A DNA stretch of 60,787 bases from Clostridia bacterium (GTDB lineage: Bacteria > Bacillota_A > Clostridia > UMGS1883 > HGM11501), in assembly GCA_017536285.1 (NCBI GenBank), contig JAFXHP010000009.1, positions 1 through 60,787 of the forward strand. Direction: 5' to 3'. Positions 43,079 to 52,449 of the stretch are shown here, piece after piece. Positions within the stretch are counted from its first letter, which is position 1, and every line of letters begins with the position of its first letter. Under the pieces are notes generated by a model. The model saw only the letters and a list, made by a program, of their open reading frames with translations, made no database searches and was not told the origin of the DNA. Position numbers and translations under genes: made by a program.

Positions 43079-44203
43079 ATGAAAAAAACAGTAAAAATGA
43101 TTTTATGCTTTGCACTTGCACTTACCATGTTGGTTGGTTGCACAGTTGTAAATGTGGCAAAAGCAGGTAGCGTAAACGGAAAAGACATTCCTCTCGGAGT
43201 ATATAAGTATTCTGTGAGAATTGCTGAAATGTACTTAGGTGTTATGGATGCGGAAGACACGGTAACCATGATTGCAATGTATGACTCTTATACAGCTTCT
43301 CTGGTATATAATGCAATTTCCGATATTATTGCAGCAGCTCCTACTCCTGCCGAGGGTGAAAAACTCTGGGATGTGGCTTATGGAGAGACAACTGTTGGTG
43401 AAGCTGTTAAGGAAGCGGTATTTAATGAACTTGCAAAACTTTATGTTGCAGAAGATCTTGCAGCAGAAAAGGAAATTACGCTTACTGCAGAAGAACTTGA
43501 ATCGATAAGCAATGCAAAGTCAAGCCTCTACAGCATAACAGGCTCTAAGGCATCCTTTGACGAAGCACTCGGAAAAATTAATCTTACAGCTAATCAGCTT
43601 GAAGACCTTTGGGTAAAGATAATGCTTTCCAATAAGCTTTCTGAAAAGCTTGCAGAGGAAAATGAAGTTACAGCTGAAGAAGCTAAGACATATTTTGACG
43701 ATAACTATATGAGAGTTAAGCACATCCTTGTGAAGATTGGCGATGAGGGTATAGAAACCATCGACGATGCAAAAGCAAAGGCTGATGAAATTCTTGGTGC
43801 ACTTGCTTCAGGCGGAGATTTCGAGGCTCTTATGACAGCTTATTCAAGCGACGTTGACGGCGAAGGCAATGTTAACGGCGGAGATGAAGGATATATCTTT
43901 AAGGAAGGCGACTTTGGAAATCCTGCATTTGAAGATGCGTCCAAGGCTCTTGCCATCGGCGAATATACAAAAGAAGCTGTACTTGTTACAGGCGGTAGCT
44001 ATGAAGGATATCACATTATAAAGAGACTTGAAATTCCCGAAAATTATTTTGATGATAATTCTGAAAGTCTCACAGCTACAATAAAGTCAGTACTTTCTTC
44101 AGAGGCATATGAAGAATATGTTGATGCGGCTTTGGCTGAGGCTGATGTAGTTAAGAGTGAATCCAAGATAAAGGGAGTAAAGCTTACCGTAGTCAAGGAA
44201 TGA
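43079..44203 (+). CDS. Foldase lipoprotein, PrsA/SurA-like peptidyl-prolyl isomerase
   Basis: The 374-residue lipoprotein starts at ATG 43079, ten bases after GAAAGGG. A lipoprotein signal ends in MLVGC (Cys near residue 21). An all-helical N-terminal domain (about 30-215) is followed by a parvulin-type isomerase domain (about 215-330, RVKHILVKIGDEG, FEALMTAYSSD, GYIFKEGDFGNPAFEDA, GYHIIKRLEI). Such proteins sit on the outer face of the membrane and help exported proteins fold. The position after mfd is common in Clostridia. It is transcribed alone. Confidence 0.92.
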   Translation: MKKTVKMILCFALALTMLVGCTVVNVAKAGSVNGKDIPLGVYKYSVRIAEMYLGVMDAEDTVTMIAMYDSYTASLVYNAISDIIAAAPTPAEGEKLWDVAYGETTVGEAVKEAVFNELAKLYVAEDLAAEKEITLTAEELESISNAKSSLYSITGSKASFDEALGKINLTANQLEDLWVKIMLSNKLSEKLAEENEVTAEEAKTYFDDNYMRVKHILVKIGDEGIETIDDAKAKADEILGALASGGDFEALMTAYSSDVDGEGNVNGGDEGYIFKEGDFGNPAFEDASKALAIGEYTKEAVLVTGGSYEGYHIIKRLEIPENYFDDNSESLTATIKSVLSSEAYEEYVDAALAEADVVKSESKIKGVKLTVVKE

Positions 44204-44218
44204 AACAGATAAAAAGCT

Positions 44219-44242
44219 AAGGGGCGCGTAAACGCCCCTTTC
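44219..44242 (+). terminator. Probable terminator after the PrsA-like gene
   Basis: AAGGGGCG pairs with CGCCCCTT across CGTAAA, followed by a short T3 and then CGGCCTTTTC. It is GC-rich but has an imperfect T run. Confidence 0.65.
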
Positions 44243-44287
44243 GGCCTTTTCTTTAAGGTTATCGGAAAAGCATTCGGAGGATGAAAA

Positions 44288-45166
44288 ATGATTAAGAGCA
44301 TGACAGGCTACGGCCATTTTGAAGACACTGTAAATATGAGAAAAATCAGTGCGGAAATCCGCTCTGTTAACCACAGATATACTGATTTCACCGTGAAAGT
44401 ACCACGCCAGTACGGCTTTCTGGAAGACATCTTGCGTAAGGAAGCTTCTGAAGTGGTGAAACGCGGAAAGGTTGATATTTATTTAAGCATTGTGGACTAT
44501 AATGAGGACAGCGTTATGGTAAGTGCCAATAAGGAACTTGCTAAGAGCTACCTTAAAGAACTTGAAAACCTTTCTGATTTGCTTGGAGTAGAAAACAATG
44601 TTGCGGTTACCGACATTGCAAGATTTCCCGATATGTTCAAGGTTGATAAGCCTCCCGTAGATGAGGAAGAACTTACAAATGATGTTCTTTCTGTATTCAG
44701 AAAGGCTCTCTCCCTTTACGATACCATGCGTAAGGAAGAAGGAGCAAGGCTTGGTGCGGATCTTCTTGAAAAGGGAAAGGTTATAGAAGATTATGTTGCG
44801 AAAATCAGAGAAAGAGCACCTTTAATTGTGGAAGAATATGCAAAGCGATTAAGAGAGGGAATGGAAGAAATTTTAGGAAAGGTTCCTGTTGACGAAGGAA
44901 GGTTGCTTAACGAGGTGGCTGTTTTTACTGACAGAGTTAATGTTGATGAGGAGATGGTTCGCCTCGGAAGCCACGTCAAAGAGCTTTCGACCATAATTGA
45001 GGGAAATGTTCCCGCAGGCAGAAAGCTTGACTTCCTCGTACAGGAAATCAACCGTGAAGTAAACACCACAGGTTCAAAATCCAACGATGTGACAACAACC
45101 AAGATGGTTGTGGAAATGAAGACGGAAATAGAAAAAATGCGTGAACAGATTCAGAATATTGAATAA
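44288..45166 (+). CDS. yicC: YicC/YloC family endoribonuclease
   Basis: The 292-residue protein opens [15 protein letters not shown], and [18 protein letters not shown] is also conserved. The C terminus has [39 protein letters not shown] and [17 protein letters not shown], all signatures of YicC proteins. These act as metal-dependent RNases in RNA turnover. GGAGGATG lies before the start. It opens the conserved block yicC-remA-gmk-rpoZ-priA. Confidence 0.95.
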   Translation: MIKSMTGYGHFEDTVNMRKISAEIRSVNHRYTDFTVKVPRQYGFLEDILRKEASEVVKRGKVDIYLSIVDYNEDSVMVSANKELAKSYLKELENLSDLLGVENNVAVTDIARFPDMFKVDKPPVDEEELTNDVLSVFRKALSLYDTMRKEEGARLGADLLEKGKVIEDYVAKIRERAPLIVEEYAKRLREGMEEILGKVPVDEGRLLNEVAVFTDRVNVDEEMVRLGSHVKELSTIIEGNVPAGRKLDFLVQEINREVNTTGSKSNDVTTTKMVVEMKTEIEKMREQIQNIE

Positions 45167-45177
45167 GGGGAATTGAT

Positions 45178-45435
45178 ATGAAAATTATAAATATCGGTTT
45201 CGGAAATATTGTTAACGCAGCTCATGTTGTAGCGGTGGTTTCTCCGGAATCCGCTCCTGTCAAAAGGCTGGTGCAGGATGCAAGGGAAAGAGGCAAGCTG
45301 ATTGATGCTACATACGGAAGAAGAACCAGAGCAGTTATTATAACAGACTCTGATCATGTGGTAACAAGCTCGCTGCAGCCGGATACCATAGCTCATAGAT
45401 TTGATGCATCTGAGGAGGAGGAACAGGATGGCTAA
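45178..45435 (+). CDS. remA: Extracellular matrix regulator RemA (DUF370)
   Basis: The 85-residue protein starts [20 protein letters not shown] and has [29 protein letters not shown], the well-conserved DUF370 core. In Bacillus RemA is an oligomeric DNA-binding activator of biofilm-matrix genes. It lies between yicC and gmk, as in Bacillus, and overlaps gmk by 8 bases. The C-terminal acidic tail (EEEEQD) overlaps the gmk ribosome site. Confidence 0.95.
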   Translation: MKIINIGFGNIVNAAHVVAVVSPESAPVKRLVQDARERGKLIDATYGRRTRAVIITDSDHVVTSSLQPDTIAHRFDASEEEEQDG

Positions 45436-46042
45436 GGGAAGTGTTATAATTGTATCAGGTCCTTCGGGAGTAGGAAAAGGGACTATAGTCAAGGCGGTTG
45501 TTGAAAAGAGAACAGATTTGTTTTTATCTGTTTCCTGTACAACAAGAGCTCCCAGAGAGGGCGAAATTCCCGGAAAGAGCTATTATTATATTTCCGAGGA
45601 AGAATTTCAGAAAAGAATTGACGAAAAGTATTTTCTTGAGTGGAATGACTATGTAGACCATCGATACGGCACTCCGATAGGTCCCGTTCTTGAAGCTATG
45701 GAAGAAGGGAAAAGCACTCTTCTTGAAATAGAGGTTAACGGTGCCGCAAAAGCTAAGAAAAGTTATCCCGAAGCGGTTTTGGTCTTTGTGCTTCCGCCTT
45801 CCATGTCGGAACTAAAAAGAAGACTTGGGGCAAGAGACGCCGACAATCCTGTTGCACTTGCACAGGTTGATAAGCGAATGGAGCGTGCCCTTGAAGAAAT
45901 TGAGCACATAGATGAGTATGACTATGTAATCGTGAATGACAATCTTAATGAAGCCATAGTTAAGCTGAATGAGATTGTGAATGCAGGAAATATGCGTGTA
46001 AAAAACAATAAAGAAATTATAGAAAAAATAAAAAACAGTTAA
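45428..46042 (+). CDS. gmk: Guanylate kinase
   Basis: The 204-residue kinase phosphorylates GMP to GDP. The ATG at 45428 follows GAGGAGGAA. The P-loop is [34 protein letters not shown] and [15 protein letters not shown] bind GMP; and [11 protein letters not shown] is the lid. Length and order are standard. It is part of the yicC-priA block and is translationally coupled to remA. Confidence 0.97.
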   Translation: MAKGSVIIVSGPSGVGKGTIVKAVVEKRTDLFLSVSCTTRAPREGEIPGKSYYYISEEEFQKRIDEKYFLEWNDYVDHRYGTPIGPVLEAMEEGKSTLLEIEVNGAAKAKKSYPEAVLVFVLPPSMSELKRRLGARDADNPVALAQVDKRMERALEEIEHIDEYDYVIVNDNLNEAIVKLNEIVNAGNMRVKNNKEIIEKIKNS

Positions 46043-46067
46043 TTTAATTTGAAAGGAAGTTTTTGTT

Positions 46068-46268
46068 ATGATGATATACCCTTCAGTTGATGAACTTATG
46101 AAGAAGTACGATAGCCGTTACAGCATTGTTATAGCGGCAGCTAAGAGAGCCAGAGAGCTTGAGGATAAGGAAAATCCTCAGGAGCCTTTGGTTAAAACCG
46201 AGTCCGAAAAGCCCGTAACTATTGCTGTTGAAGAAATTTACGAGGGCAAAATAGATTTCTCCAAATAA
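46068..46268 (+). CDS. rpoZ: RNA polymerase omega subunit
   Basis: The 66-residue protein starts MMIYPSVDELMKKYDSRYSIVIAAAKRARELED, the typical omega helix region, and ends with KPVTIAVEEIYEGKIDF, also conserved. It helps assemble and stabilise RNA polymerase. GAAAGGAAG precedes the start. The gene directly after it is priA; coaBC, which usually stands between them in Firmicutes, is missing. Confidence 0.94.
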   Translation: MMIYPSVDELMKKYDSRYSIVIAAAKRARELEDKENPQEPLVKTESEKPVTIAVEEIYEGKIDFSK

Positions 46269-46271
46269 GTT

Positions 46272-48332
46272 ATGACTGACAAAGCGGAAGTTTTAGCAAA
46301 GGTATCTGTTGATACCGGTCTTATGTCGCTGGACAAGAGTTTTGATTATAAAATTCCTGAAGAATTAAAAGGGATTTTAAGAATCGGCCACGCTGTTTCG
46401 GTACCTTTCGGAAAAACAAAGAAGAACGGTATTGTAATAGGCTTCAGTGATGAAAAATCCCAATACCGCTTGAGAAATATTCTTGAAATAAACGGAAACG
46501 AGCCGGTAATAGGTGAAAAGGAAATAGAGCTTGCCGCATATATGCAGAAAATGTATGTGGCGTCCTTTCATGACTGTCTTAAACTTATGTGTCCTCCTGG
46601 AACATTTTCAAGAGAGGATGTAATAATAAGAATGAATGAAACTGCAGACGTGGCGGAAGTTCATTCCGTAAGTCAGGAAAGGATTCTGGCGTATCTTTCC
46701 GAAGAGGGGCGGGAAGCTACGATCGAAGAACTTAAGGCTGTTTTTGGAAGCGAGGCTTTACGGGCTGTTAATGCTCTTGTCGGAAAGGGACTTATAGAAA
46801 AAGAAACGGTTTCGGTAAAAGGAGTCAGTGAACTTAAAAGAAAACATGTACGCCTTTTAAAAAGCGAAAGTGAATTTCTTGATATACTGGGTAGCCGTGC
46901 AACAGCACAGATTAAAGCGGCAACGGCGTTGCTTTCCGGGGCACGGAGCTTATCCGAGCTTTGCGAAAAGGAAGGTGTTACATCCGGGGCTGTAAAGGCT
47001 CTTTCTGAAAAAGGAATTGTTGAGATATATAATGAAACCCTCAGAAGGAATCCTTTTTCTGAAAAAGAGGTGGAAAAGACATTTAAGCTTTCACCGACCG
47101 AAGAACAGACAAGGGTTCTCAGCATTTTAAGGGAAGCTGTTGAAAATGAAAAGAGCGATACATTTTTGCTTCACGGCGTAACGGGAAGCGGAAAAACAGA
47201 AGTTTTCATGCAAATCATCGAGCAGGTTCTTGAAAAAGGCAAGACTGCAATTGTTCTGGTTCCGGAAATATCTTTAACCCCCCAGATGACAGACCATTTT
47301 ATAGGCAGATTCGGAGAAAAAATAGCTATACTCCACAGTGTTTTATCCCAGGGAGAAAGACTTGACGAATGGAACAGAATCAAAAATGGTGAGGCAAGGG
47401 TGGTGGTTGGTGCACGCTCGGCTGTATTTGCACCACTTTCTGATATAGGAATAATAATCGTTGATGAAGAACACGAAAACACCTATAAATCCGAACAGTC
47501 TCCCAGGTATGATGCCAGGGAAGTGGCTAAAAAAAGATGTATGCAAAATGAAGCACCGTTGCTTCTGGCTTCAGCAACTCCGGATATTAAAAGCTATTAC
47601 AAGGCATTAAACGGCGAATATAAGCTTCTTAAAATGACAAAGCGATATAACGAGGCAAAGCTTCCGGAGGTAAGTGTTTCTGATATGCGTAAGGAGCTTG
47701 CCGAAGGAAACCGAAGCATGCTTTCAAGCCTTTTGAGAGACGAAATTGCGAAAAATATTGAAAATGGAGAGCAAACGGTTCTTTTTCTTAACCGAAGAGG
47801 ATTTTCAACCTTTGTATCCTGCCGTGATTGCGGATATGTGGTAAGTTGTCCTGAGTGTAGCATAGCACTTACTTATCATAGGGCGGAAGAAAGTCTCAAT
47901 TGTCACTACTGCGGATACAAAACACGAGTTATAAAAACTTGTCCTGAGTGTAAGGGGAGCCATGTCCGCTATTTCGGTGCAGGAACTCAGAAACTTGAGG
48001 AAGAAATTAAAAAGACATTCCCCGGTGTAAGTTGCATCAGGATGGATGTGGACACAACTTCAAGAAAGGGAAGTCACGAAAAAATACTTAAAACCTTCAG
48101 CAAGGAAAAAATTGATATTCTGCTTGGGACACAGATGGTATCAAAGGGGCTTGATTTCCCTAATATTTCGCTGGTCGGAGTTATGGCGGCGGATATGTCA
48201 CTTAATATCGACGATTACAGGGCATCGGAGAGAACCTTTGATTTAATTACCCAGGTCTGCGGAAGGGCAGGCAGGGGAGAAAAAGCGGGAAGGGCTGTAT
48301 TCAGACCTATACTCCCGATAATGATGTTATAA
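46272..48332 (+). CDS. priA: Primosomal protein N' (PriA helicase), main part, frameshifted near the 3' end
   Basis: These are the first 686 codons of PriA, the helicase that restarts stalled forks. It contains an N-terminal DNA-binding domain (ILRIGHAVSVPFGKTKKNGIV), Walker A HGVTGSGKTEVFMQ, the DEEH box IIIVDEEHENTYKSEQSPRY and PLLLASATPD. Paired zinc clusters follow (CRDCGYVVSCPEC and CHYCGY...CPEC), then QMVSKGLDFPNISLVGVMAAD and TQVCGRAGRGEKAGRAV. At about 48300 the frame shifts: GRAVF should continue [16 protein letters not shown], which is in the next frame. Adding one T to the TT of GTATTC restores it. The final 11 residues in this frame are spurious. Confidence 0.92.
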   Translation: MTDKAEVLAKVSVDTGLMSLDKSFDYKIPEELKGILRIGHAVSVPFGKTKKNGIVIGFSDEKSQYRLRNILEINGNEPVIGEKEIELAAYMQKMYVASFHDCLKLMCPPGTFSREDVIIRMNETADVAEVHSVSQERILAYLSEEGREATIEELKAVFGSEALRAVNALVGKGLIEKETVSVKGVSELKRKHVRLLKSESEFLDILGSRATAQIKAATALLSGARSLSELCEKEGVTSGAVKALSEKGIVEIYNETLRRNPFSEKEVEKTFKLSPTEEQTRVLSILREAVENEKSDTFLLHGVTGSGKTEVFMQIIEQVLEKGKTAIVLVPEISLTPQMTDHFIGRFGEKIAILHSVLSQGERLDEWNRIKNGEARVVVGARSAVFAPLSDIGIIIVDEEHENTYKSEQSPRYDAREVAKKRCMQNEAPLLLASATPDIKSYYKALNGEYKLLKMTKRYNEAKLPEVSVSDMRKELAEGNRSMLSSLLRDEIAKNIENGEQTVLFLNRRGFSTFVSCRDCGYVVSCPECSIALTYHRAEESLNCHYCGYKTRVIKTCPECKGSHVRYFGAGTQKLEEEIKKTFPGVSCIRMDVDTTSRKGSHEKILKTFSKEKIDILLGTQMVSKGLDFPNISLVGVMAADMSLNIDDYRASERTFDLITQVCGRAGRGEKAGRAVFRPILPIMML

Positions 48333-48334
48333 AA

Positions 48335-48700
48335 ATGGCAAGGACTCAAAATTATGAAGCCTTTTATGAAAGCGAAATAGCATATAGAGAAATGTTTTCC
48401 TATCCGCCGTTTTCCGATATAGTATCTTTTGTTTTTTCTGCGGAAGATAATTCACTTGCGGAAAAGGCCTGCCGTGAATCTGAAAAATTGGCAGAGAAGA
48501 TGCTGGAAGGCTTTGAATTTACCAAATATTCATCCATGCCGGCACCGCTTTCTAAAATCAAGGGGCGTTACAGATGGAGATATTGGATTAAAATCAGTGC
48601 AGATGACTGCGTAAGGAAGCTTCTTAAGGATATTTATATGGGACATAAAGATAAAAATGTAAGGTTAAGTCTTGAAATTAATCCGGGAAGCATGCTATAG
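48335..48700 (+). CDS. priA: PriA C-terminal part, separated by a frameshift
   Basis: The 121-residue frame [26 protein letters not shown] continues the conserved C-terminal domain of PriA ([35 protein letters not shown]), ending at a normal family terminus. It has no ribosome site of its own. With the missing base restored the full protein is about 809 residues, the expected size for Firmicutes PriA. Because PriA is highly conserved and both flanks are intact, a sequencing or assembly indel is at least as likely as a real mutation. Confidence 0.9.
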   Translation: MARTQNYEAFYESEIAYREMFSYPPFSDIVSFVFSAEDNSLAEKACRESEKLAEKMLEGFEFTKYSSMPAPLSKIKGRYRWRYWIKISADDCVRKLLKDIYMGHKDKNVRLSLEINPGSML

Positions 48701-48708
48701 GAGGATTT

Positions 48709-49170
48709 ATGGCAATAAGAGAAATCAGAAAAACACCTGATGAGGTGCTTTATAAAAAATCAAGAGAAGTAAATGACTTTGACGAAAGACTTCATACTCT
48801 CCTTGACGACATGGCGGATACCATGTATGCGGCCAACGGCGTAGGCCTTGCGGCAGTACAGGTGGGCATCCTTAAGAGGGTTGTTGTTATTGACGTAGGG
48901 GAAGGCATTATGGAGCTTATTAACCCCGTTATTATTGAAACTAAAGATACACAGTCCGGAACAGAAGGCTGTTTGAGTTTTCCGGGACAGTGGGGAATTG
49001 TTACAAGACCCAATTATGTTAAGGTAAAAGCTCTTGACAGGTTCGGCAATGAGCAGATTTTGGAAGGAAGAGAGCTTCTTGCAAGAGCTTTTTGTCACGA
49101 GATAGAGCATCTTGACGGTCACGCTTTTATAGAAAAGGTTGAGCGTTTTATCGATCCCGACTCAGAGTAA
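48709..49170 (+). CDS. def: Peptide deformylase
   Basis: The 153-residue metalloenzyme removes the formyl group from new N termini. All three family motifs are present: [18 protein letters not shown] with the metal Cys, and [12 protein letters not shown] with the two metal His and the catalytic Glu. AGGAGG precedes the ATG. It is followed by fmt, the enzyme that adds the formyl group, as in most bacteria. Confidence 0.97.
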   Translation: MAIREIRKTPDEVLYKKSREVNDFDERLHTLLDDMADTMYAANGVGLAAVQVGILKRVVVIDVGEGIMELINPVIIETKDTQSGTEGCLSFPGQWGIVTRPNYVKVKALDRFGNEQILEGRELLARAFCHEIEHLDGHAFIEKVERFIDPDSE

Positions 49171-49185
49171 GAAAGGAAGATTTTC

Positions 49186-50130
49186 ATGCGTATAGGCTTT
49201 ATGGGAACTCCCGATTTTGCAAGGGCACATCTTGAGGCACTTATAGGAGCGGGACACGAGGTTTTGTTTGTACTTTGCCGTGCGGATAAACCCGTGGGAC
49301 GAAAAAAAATACTCACAGCACCTCCTGTTAAAGAGTGTGCTATTGAGCATAATATTCCTTTTTATCAGCCGGAGAGTCTTAAGGACGGAGCAATAGCTGA
49401 TGTGCTTGAAAAGTATAATCCTGAGCTTATTGTTGTTGTGGCATACGGAAGAATTTTGCCCGAATATGTTTTAAACTATCCGAAATACGGTTGCATAAAT
49501 GTTCATGGCTCACTTCTTCCGAAATACAGAGGTGCATCTCCTGTACAGTCCGCCATAATTGACGGAGAAGCCGAAACCGGAATAACCGTTATGTATATGG
49601 ACAAGGGCCTTGATACCGGGGATATGATTTTAAAGAAAAAGTGTGCTATTGATATTAAAGACAATCAGATAACACTCTTTTCCAAACTTGAAAAGCTGGG
49701 AACAGAGGGACTTCTTGAGGCAATAGACCTGATAGAAGAAGGAAAGGCTGAGCGAGAGGTGCAAAATGAAAGCGAGAGCAACTATGCATCGGTTCTTACC
49801 TCAAAGACAGGGCAAATCAATTGGGAAAAAAGTGCCCTTGAAATCCACAATCTGGTAAGAGGAACATATCCGTGGCCTGCTGCTTATTCATATTTTGAAG
49901 GTGTAAAGTATAAAATTACAGAAACAGAACTTTCGGATAAAAGCGGAAAAGCAGGAGAAGTTTTGGTATCAAATCCCAAAGAAGGATTGATTGTGGCTTC
50001 AGGAAGCGGAGCAGTAAAAATAGTAAGACTTCAGGCAGAGGGCGGCAAGGAAATGAACGCCACAGACTATTTGAGAGGTCACAGTATAGATGTCGGAAAG
50101 ACATTTGATAAATATACCGAAGAGGTATAG
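49186..50130 (+). CDS. fmt: Methionyl-tRNA formyltransferase
   Basis: The 314-residue protein formylates initiator Met-tRNA using 10-formyl-tetrahydrofolate. The catalytic domain starts MRIGFMGTPDFARAHLEAL and contains NVHGSLLPKYRGASPVQSAII, with the Asn-His active site, followed by ETGITVMYMDKGLDTGDM. A C-terminal OB-like domain is at about 205-314. GAAAGGAAG precedes the ATG. It lies 15 bases after def and 3 bases before rsmB. Confidence 0.97.
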   Translation: MRIGFMGTPDFARAHLEALIGAGHEVLFVLCRADKPVGRKKILTAPPVKECAIEHNIPFYQPESLKDGAIADVLEKYNPELIVVVAYGRILPEYVLNYPKYGCINVHGSLLPKYRGASPVQSAIIDGEAETGITVMYMDKGLDTGDMILKKKCAIDIKDNQITLFSKLEKLGTEGLLEAIDLIEEGKAEREVQNESESNYASVLTSKTGQINWEKSALEIHNLVRGTYPWPAAYSYFEGVKYKITETELSDKSGKAGEVLVSNPKEGLIVASGSGAVKIVRLQAEGGKEMNATDYLRGHSIDVGKTFDKYTEEV

Positions 50131-50133
50131 CAT

Positions 50134-51417
50134 ATGGATAAAATAAGGCAGACTGCACTTTTGATTTTAGCTGACATCGATGAAAATGGTGCATATATCA
50201 ATCTTCTTATCGATGAAAAGTGCAGAAAAGAAAAAATATCGGGAAGGGATGCAGCTTTTTTAAGTGAGCTTGTGAGAGGGACCGTGAGAAACCGCGGTTA
50301 TCTTGACTATATAATTTCCCGGTATTCTAAAATAAAACTGAAGAAAATATCAGTACTTATAAAAAACATCCTCCGGATGGGACTTTATCAGATTTTCTTT
50401 ATGGATAAAGTTCCTGCGTCTGCGGCAGTAAATGAGAGCGTGGTACTTTCCAGAAGATATGGCCATGCATCAAGCTCGGGATTTGTTAATGCAATCTTAA
50501 GAAATGCTTTAAGAGGCGGAGAAATTTCACTTCCTGATGATAGAACAGAGGCTCTTTCCGTTAAATACTCCTATCCTCTTTGGATGACGAAACGTTTTAT
50601 AGAGGACTTCGGCTTTGAAAGAGCAGAAAAAATAATGGAAGCGGGAAACGCAAAGGCAGAAACTGTGATAAGGGTAAATACACTTAAGATAAGTGCCGAC
50701 GAACTTTATGAAAAACTTGGAGATGCCGCTTTATCCAGGGACGGGAATATGATAACTCTTAAACATAGCGGCTCTGTTTCTGAGATAGAAGGCTTCAATG
50801 AGGGACTTTTTACTGTTCAGGCCAGGCCCTTTGAAAAAACGGCGGAGCTTTTGGAACCTTCAGCCGGCATGACGGTGCTTGACGGATGTGCGGCACCGGG
50901 TGGAAAAACCACGTATATCGCACAGCTTATGAAAGATAAGGGCGAAATTTTTGCTTGTGACATATATGAACACAAGCTTAAGCTTATAGAAGATGCGGCA
51001 GACAGGCTCTCTTTGCATATCATAAAAACAAAGCTTCATGATGCATCGAAGACTAATGAGGAGCTTACAGGAAAGTGTGACAGGGTGCTTTTGGATGTTC
51101 CCTGCTCAGGCACAGGAATTATCAGAAGAAGACCCGATATTAAGTGGAACAGACGGGAAGATGAGGACTTTGCATCGCTCCAACAAAAAATTCTTGAAAG
51201 TCAGAGCAAATGCTTAAAGGCAGGCGGAATATTGATTTATAGTACATGCTCGATTGATAAAAGAGAAAATGAATATGTTATAAATGCATTTTTAGAAAAA
51301 AATAAAGACTTTAAGCTTATGCCTTTTCCGGGAGGCGAAAAAGGCTATAAAACATGGTATCCCGATACAGATAAGACAGATGGGGCATTTATCTGCCGCA
51401 TGAAAAAGGATACTTAA
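50134..51417 (+). CDS. rsmB: 16S rRNA (cytosine-967-C5)-methyltransferase
   Basis: The 427-residue protein has an N-terminal NusB-like domain (about 1-135, LLILADIDENGAYINLLID) and a methyltransferase domain. The latter includes VLDGCAAPGGKTTYIAQLM for SAM, LDVPCSGTGIIRRRPDIKW with the release Cys, and YSTCSIDKRENE with the catalytic Cys. The length is typical for RsmB. It sits in the conserved def-fmt-rsmB-rlmN order. The weak spacing of its ribosome site, inside the fmt end, suggests coupled translation. Confidence 0.96.
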   Translation: MDKIRQTALLILADIDENGAYINLLIDEKCRKEKISGRDAAFLSELVRGTVRNRGYLDYIISRYSKIKLKKISVLIKNILRMGLYQIFFMDKVPASAAVNESVVLSRRYGHASSSGFVNAILRNALRGGEISLPDDRTEALSVKYSYPLWMTKRFIEDFGFERAEKIMEAGNAKAETVIRVNTLKISADELYEKLGDAALSRDGNMITLKHSGSVSEIEGFNEGLFTVQARPFEKTAELLEPSAGMTVLDGCAAPGGKTTYIAQLMKDKGEIFACDIYEHKLKLIEDAADRLSLHIIKTKLHDASKTNEELTGKCDRVLLDVPCSGTGIIRRRPDIKWNRREDEDFASLQQKILESQSKCLKAGGILIYSTCSIDKRENEYVINAFLEKNKDFKLMPFPGGEKGYKTWYPDTDKTDGAFICRMKKDT

Positions 51418-51436
51418 AGGAAAAGAGGTGAGCGGG

Positions 51437-52447
51437 ATGAATCTTGCTGATATGACGGTTAAAGAAATGGCTGACAGGCTTGGTATTCAAAGCTATAAGG
51501 CAAAGCAGCTTTATAAATGGATAAGACGAGGCGAGACGGATGTTGATAAAATGACAGATCTTCCGCTCAGCTTAAGAGAAAAGCTTAAAACAGAATATGA
51601 GCTTTTCTTTCCTGAGGTTTACATGAAGTTTTCGTCGAAGATAGATGAGACGGTTAAGTATCTTATCAGACTTTCTGACGGGAACATTGTTGAAACGGTT
51701 TTGATGAGTTATGAACACGGAAAGAGCATATGTATCTCAACCCAAGTGGGATGCCGAATGGGATGTGCTTTCTGTGCATCAACAATGGACGGTCTTATAA
51801 GAAATCTTACCCCTTCTGAAATCGAGGGGCAGATAAGGGCAGTCTCTATTGATGCAAATGTGAGAATTTCAAACGTAGTACTGATGGGTATAGGTGAACC
51901 GCTTGATAATTATGATAATGTAATTGCGGCACTTTCGGCAATAAATAACCCGGATGGACTTAATATCGGTTATCGCCATATTACGCTTTCGACCTGTGGC
52001 CTTGCCGAAGGAATAAAAAAGCTTACTAATGAGAATATTCCGATAACACTTGCACTTTCGCTTCATGCAACAACAGATGAGGCCCGCCGGAAAATAATGC
52101 CTGCGGCAAAAGCCACAACGATCAAAGAGCTTATTTCTTTGATGGATGCATATTCTGCTAAAACCGGAAGAAGGGTGAGCTACGAATATTCTTTGATAAG
52201 CGGAGTAAACGACAGCGTTGCTGAAGCGGAAAAGCTGGGAAAGCTGCTTTCAGGAAAGCTTTGCCACGTTAATCTCATTGAAGTTAATCCTGTCGAAGGA
52301 AGAAACTTCAAGCGGGGAAAGAACAAATATGAATTTATAAAAATTCTTGAAAAGTTTAATGTGACGGCAACTTTAAGAAGAGAACTTGGAAAAGACATAA
52401 GTGCTTCGTGCGGACAACTTAAAAAATCTATGATAAAGGGGGAATGA
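51437..52447 (+). CDS. rlmN: Dual-specificity rRNA/tRNA adenine-C2 methyltransferase RlmN
   Basis: The 336-residue radical-SAM enzyme methylates A2503 of 23S rRNA and A37 of tRNAs. ATG 51437 is seven bases after GAGGTG; GTG 51428 overlaps that site. The cluster motif is GCRMGCAFCAS (C-x3-C-x2-C), followed by MGIGEPLDNYDNVI and SLHATTDEARRKIMP. The methyl-carrying Cys pair is completed by ISASCGQLKK near the C terminus. It overlaps the following phosphatase gene when the earlier of its two starts is counted. Confidence 0.96.
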   Translation: MNLADMTVKEMADRLGIQSYKAKQLYKWIRRGETDVDKMTDLPLSLREKLKTEYELFFPEVYMKFSSKIDETVKYLIRLSDGNIVETVLMSYEHGKSICISTQVGCRMGCAFCASTMDGLIRNLTPSEIEGQIRAVSIDANVRISNVVLMGIGEPLDNYDNVIAALSAINNPDGLNIGYRHITLSTCGLAEGIKKLTNENIPITLALSLHATTDEARRKIMPAAKATTIKELISLMDAYSAKTGRRVSYEYSLISGVNDSVAEAEKLGKLLSGKLCHVNLIEVNPVEGRNFKRGKNKYEFIKILEKFNVTATLRRELGKDISASCGQLKKSMIKGE

Positions 52448-52449
52448 AT

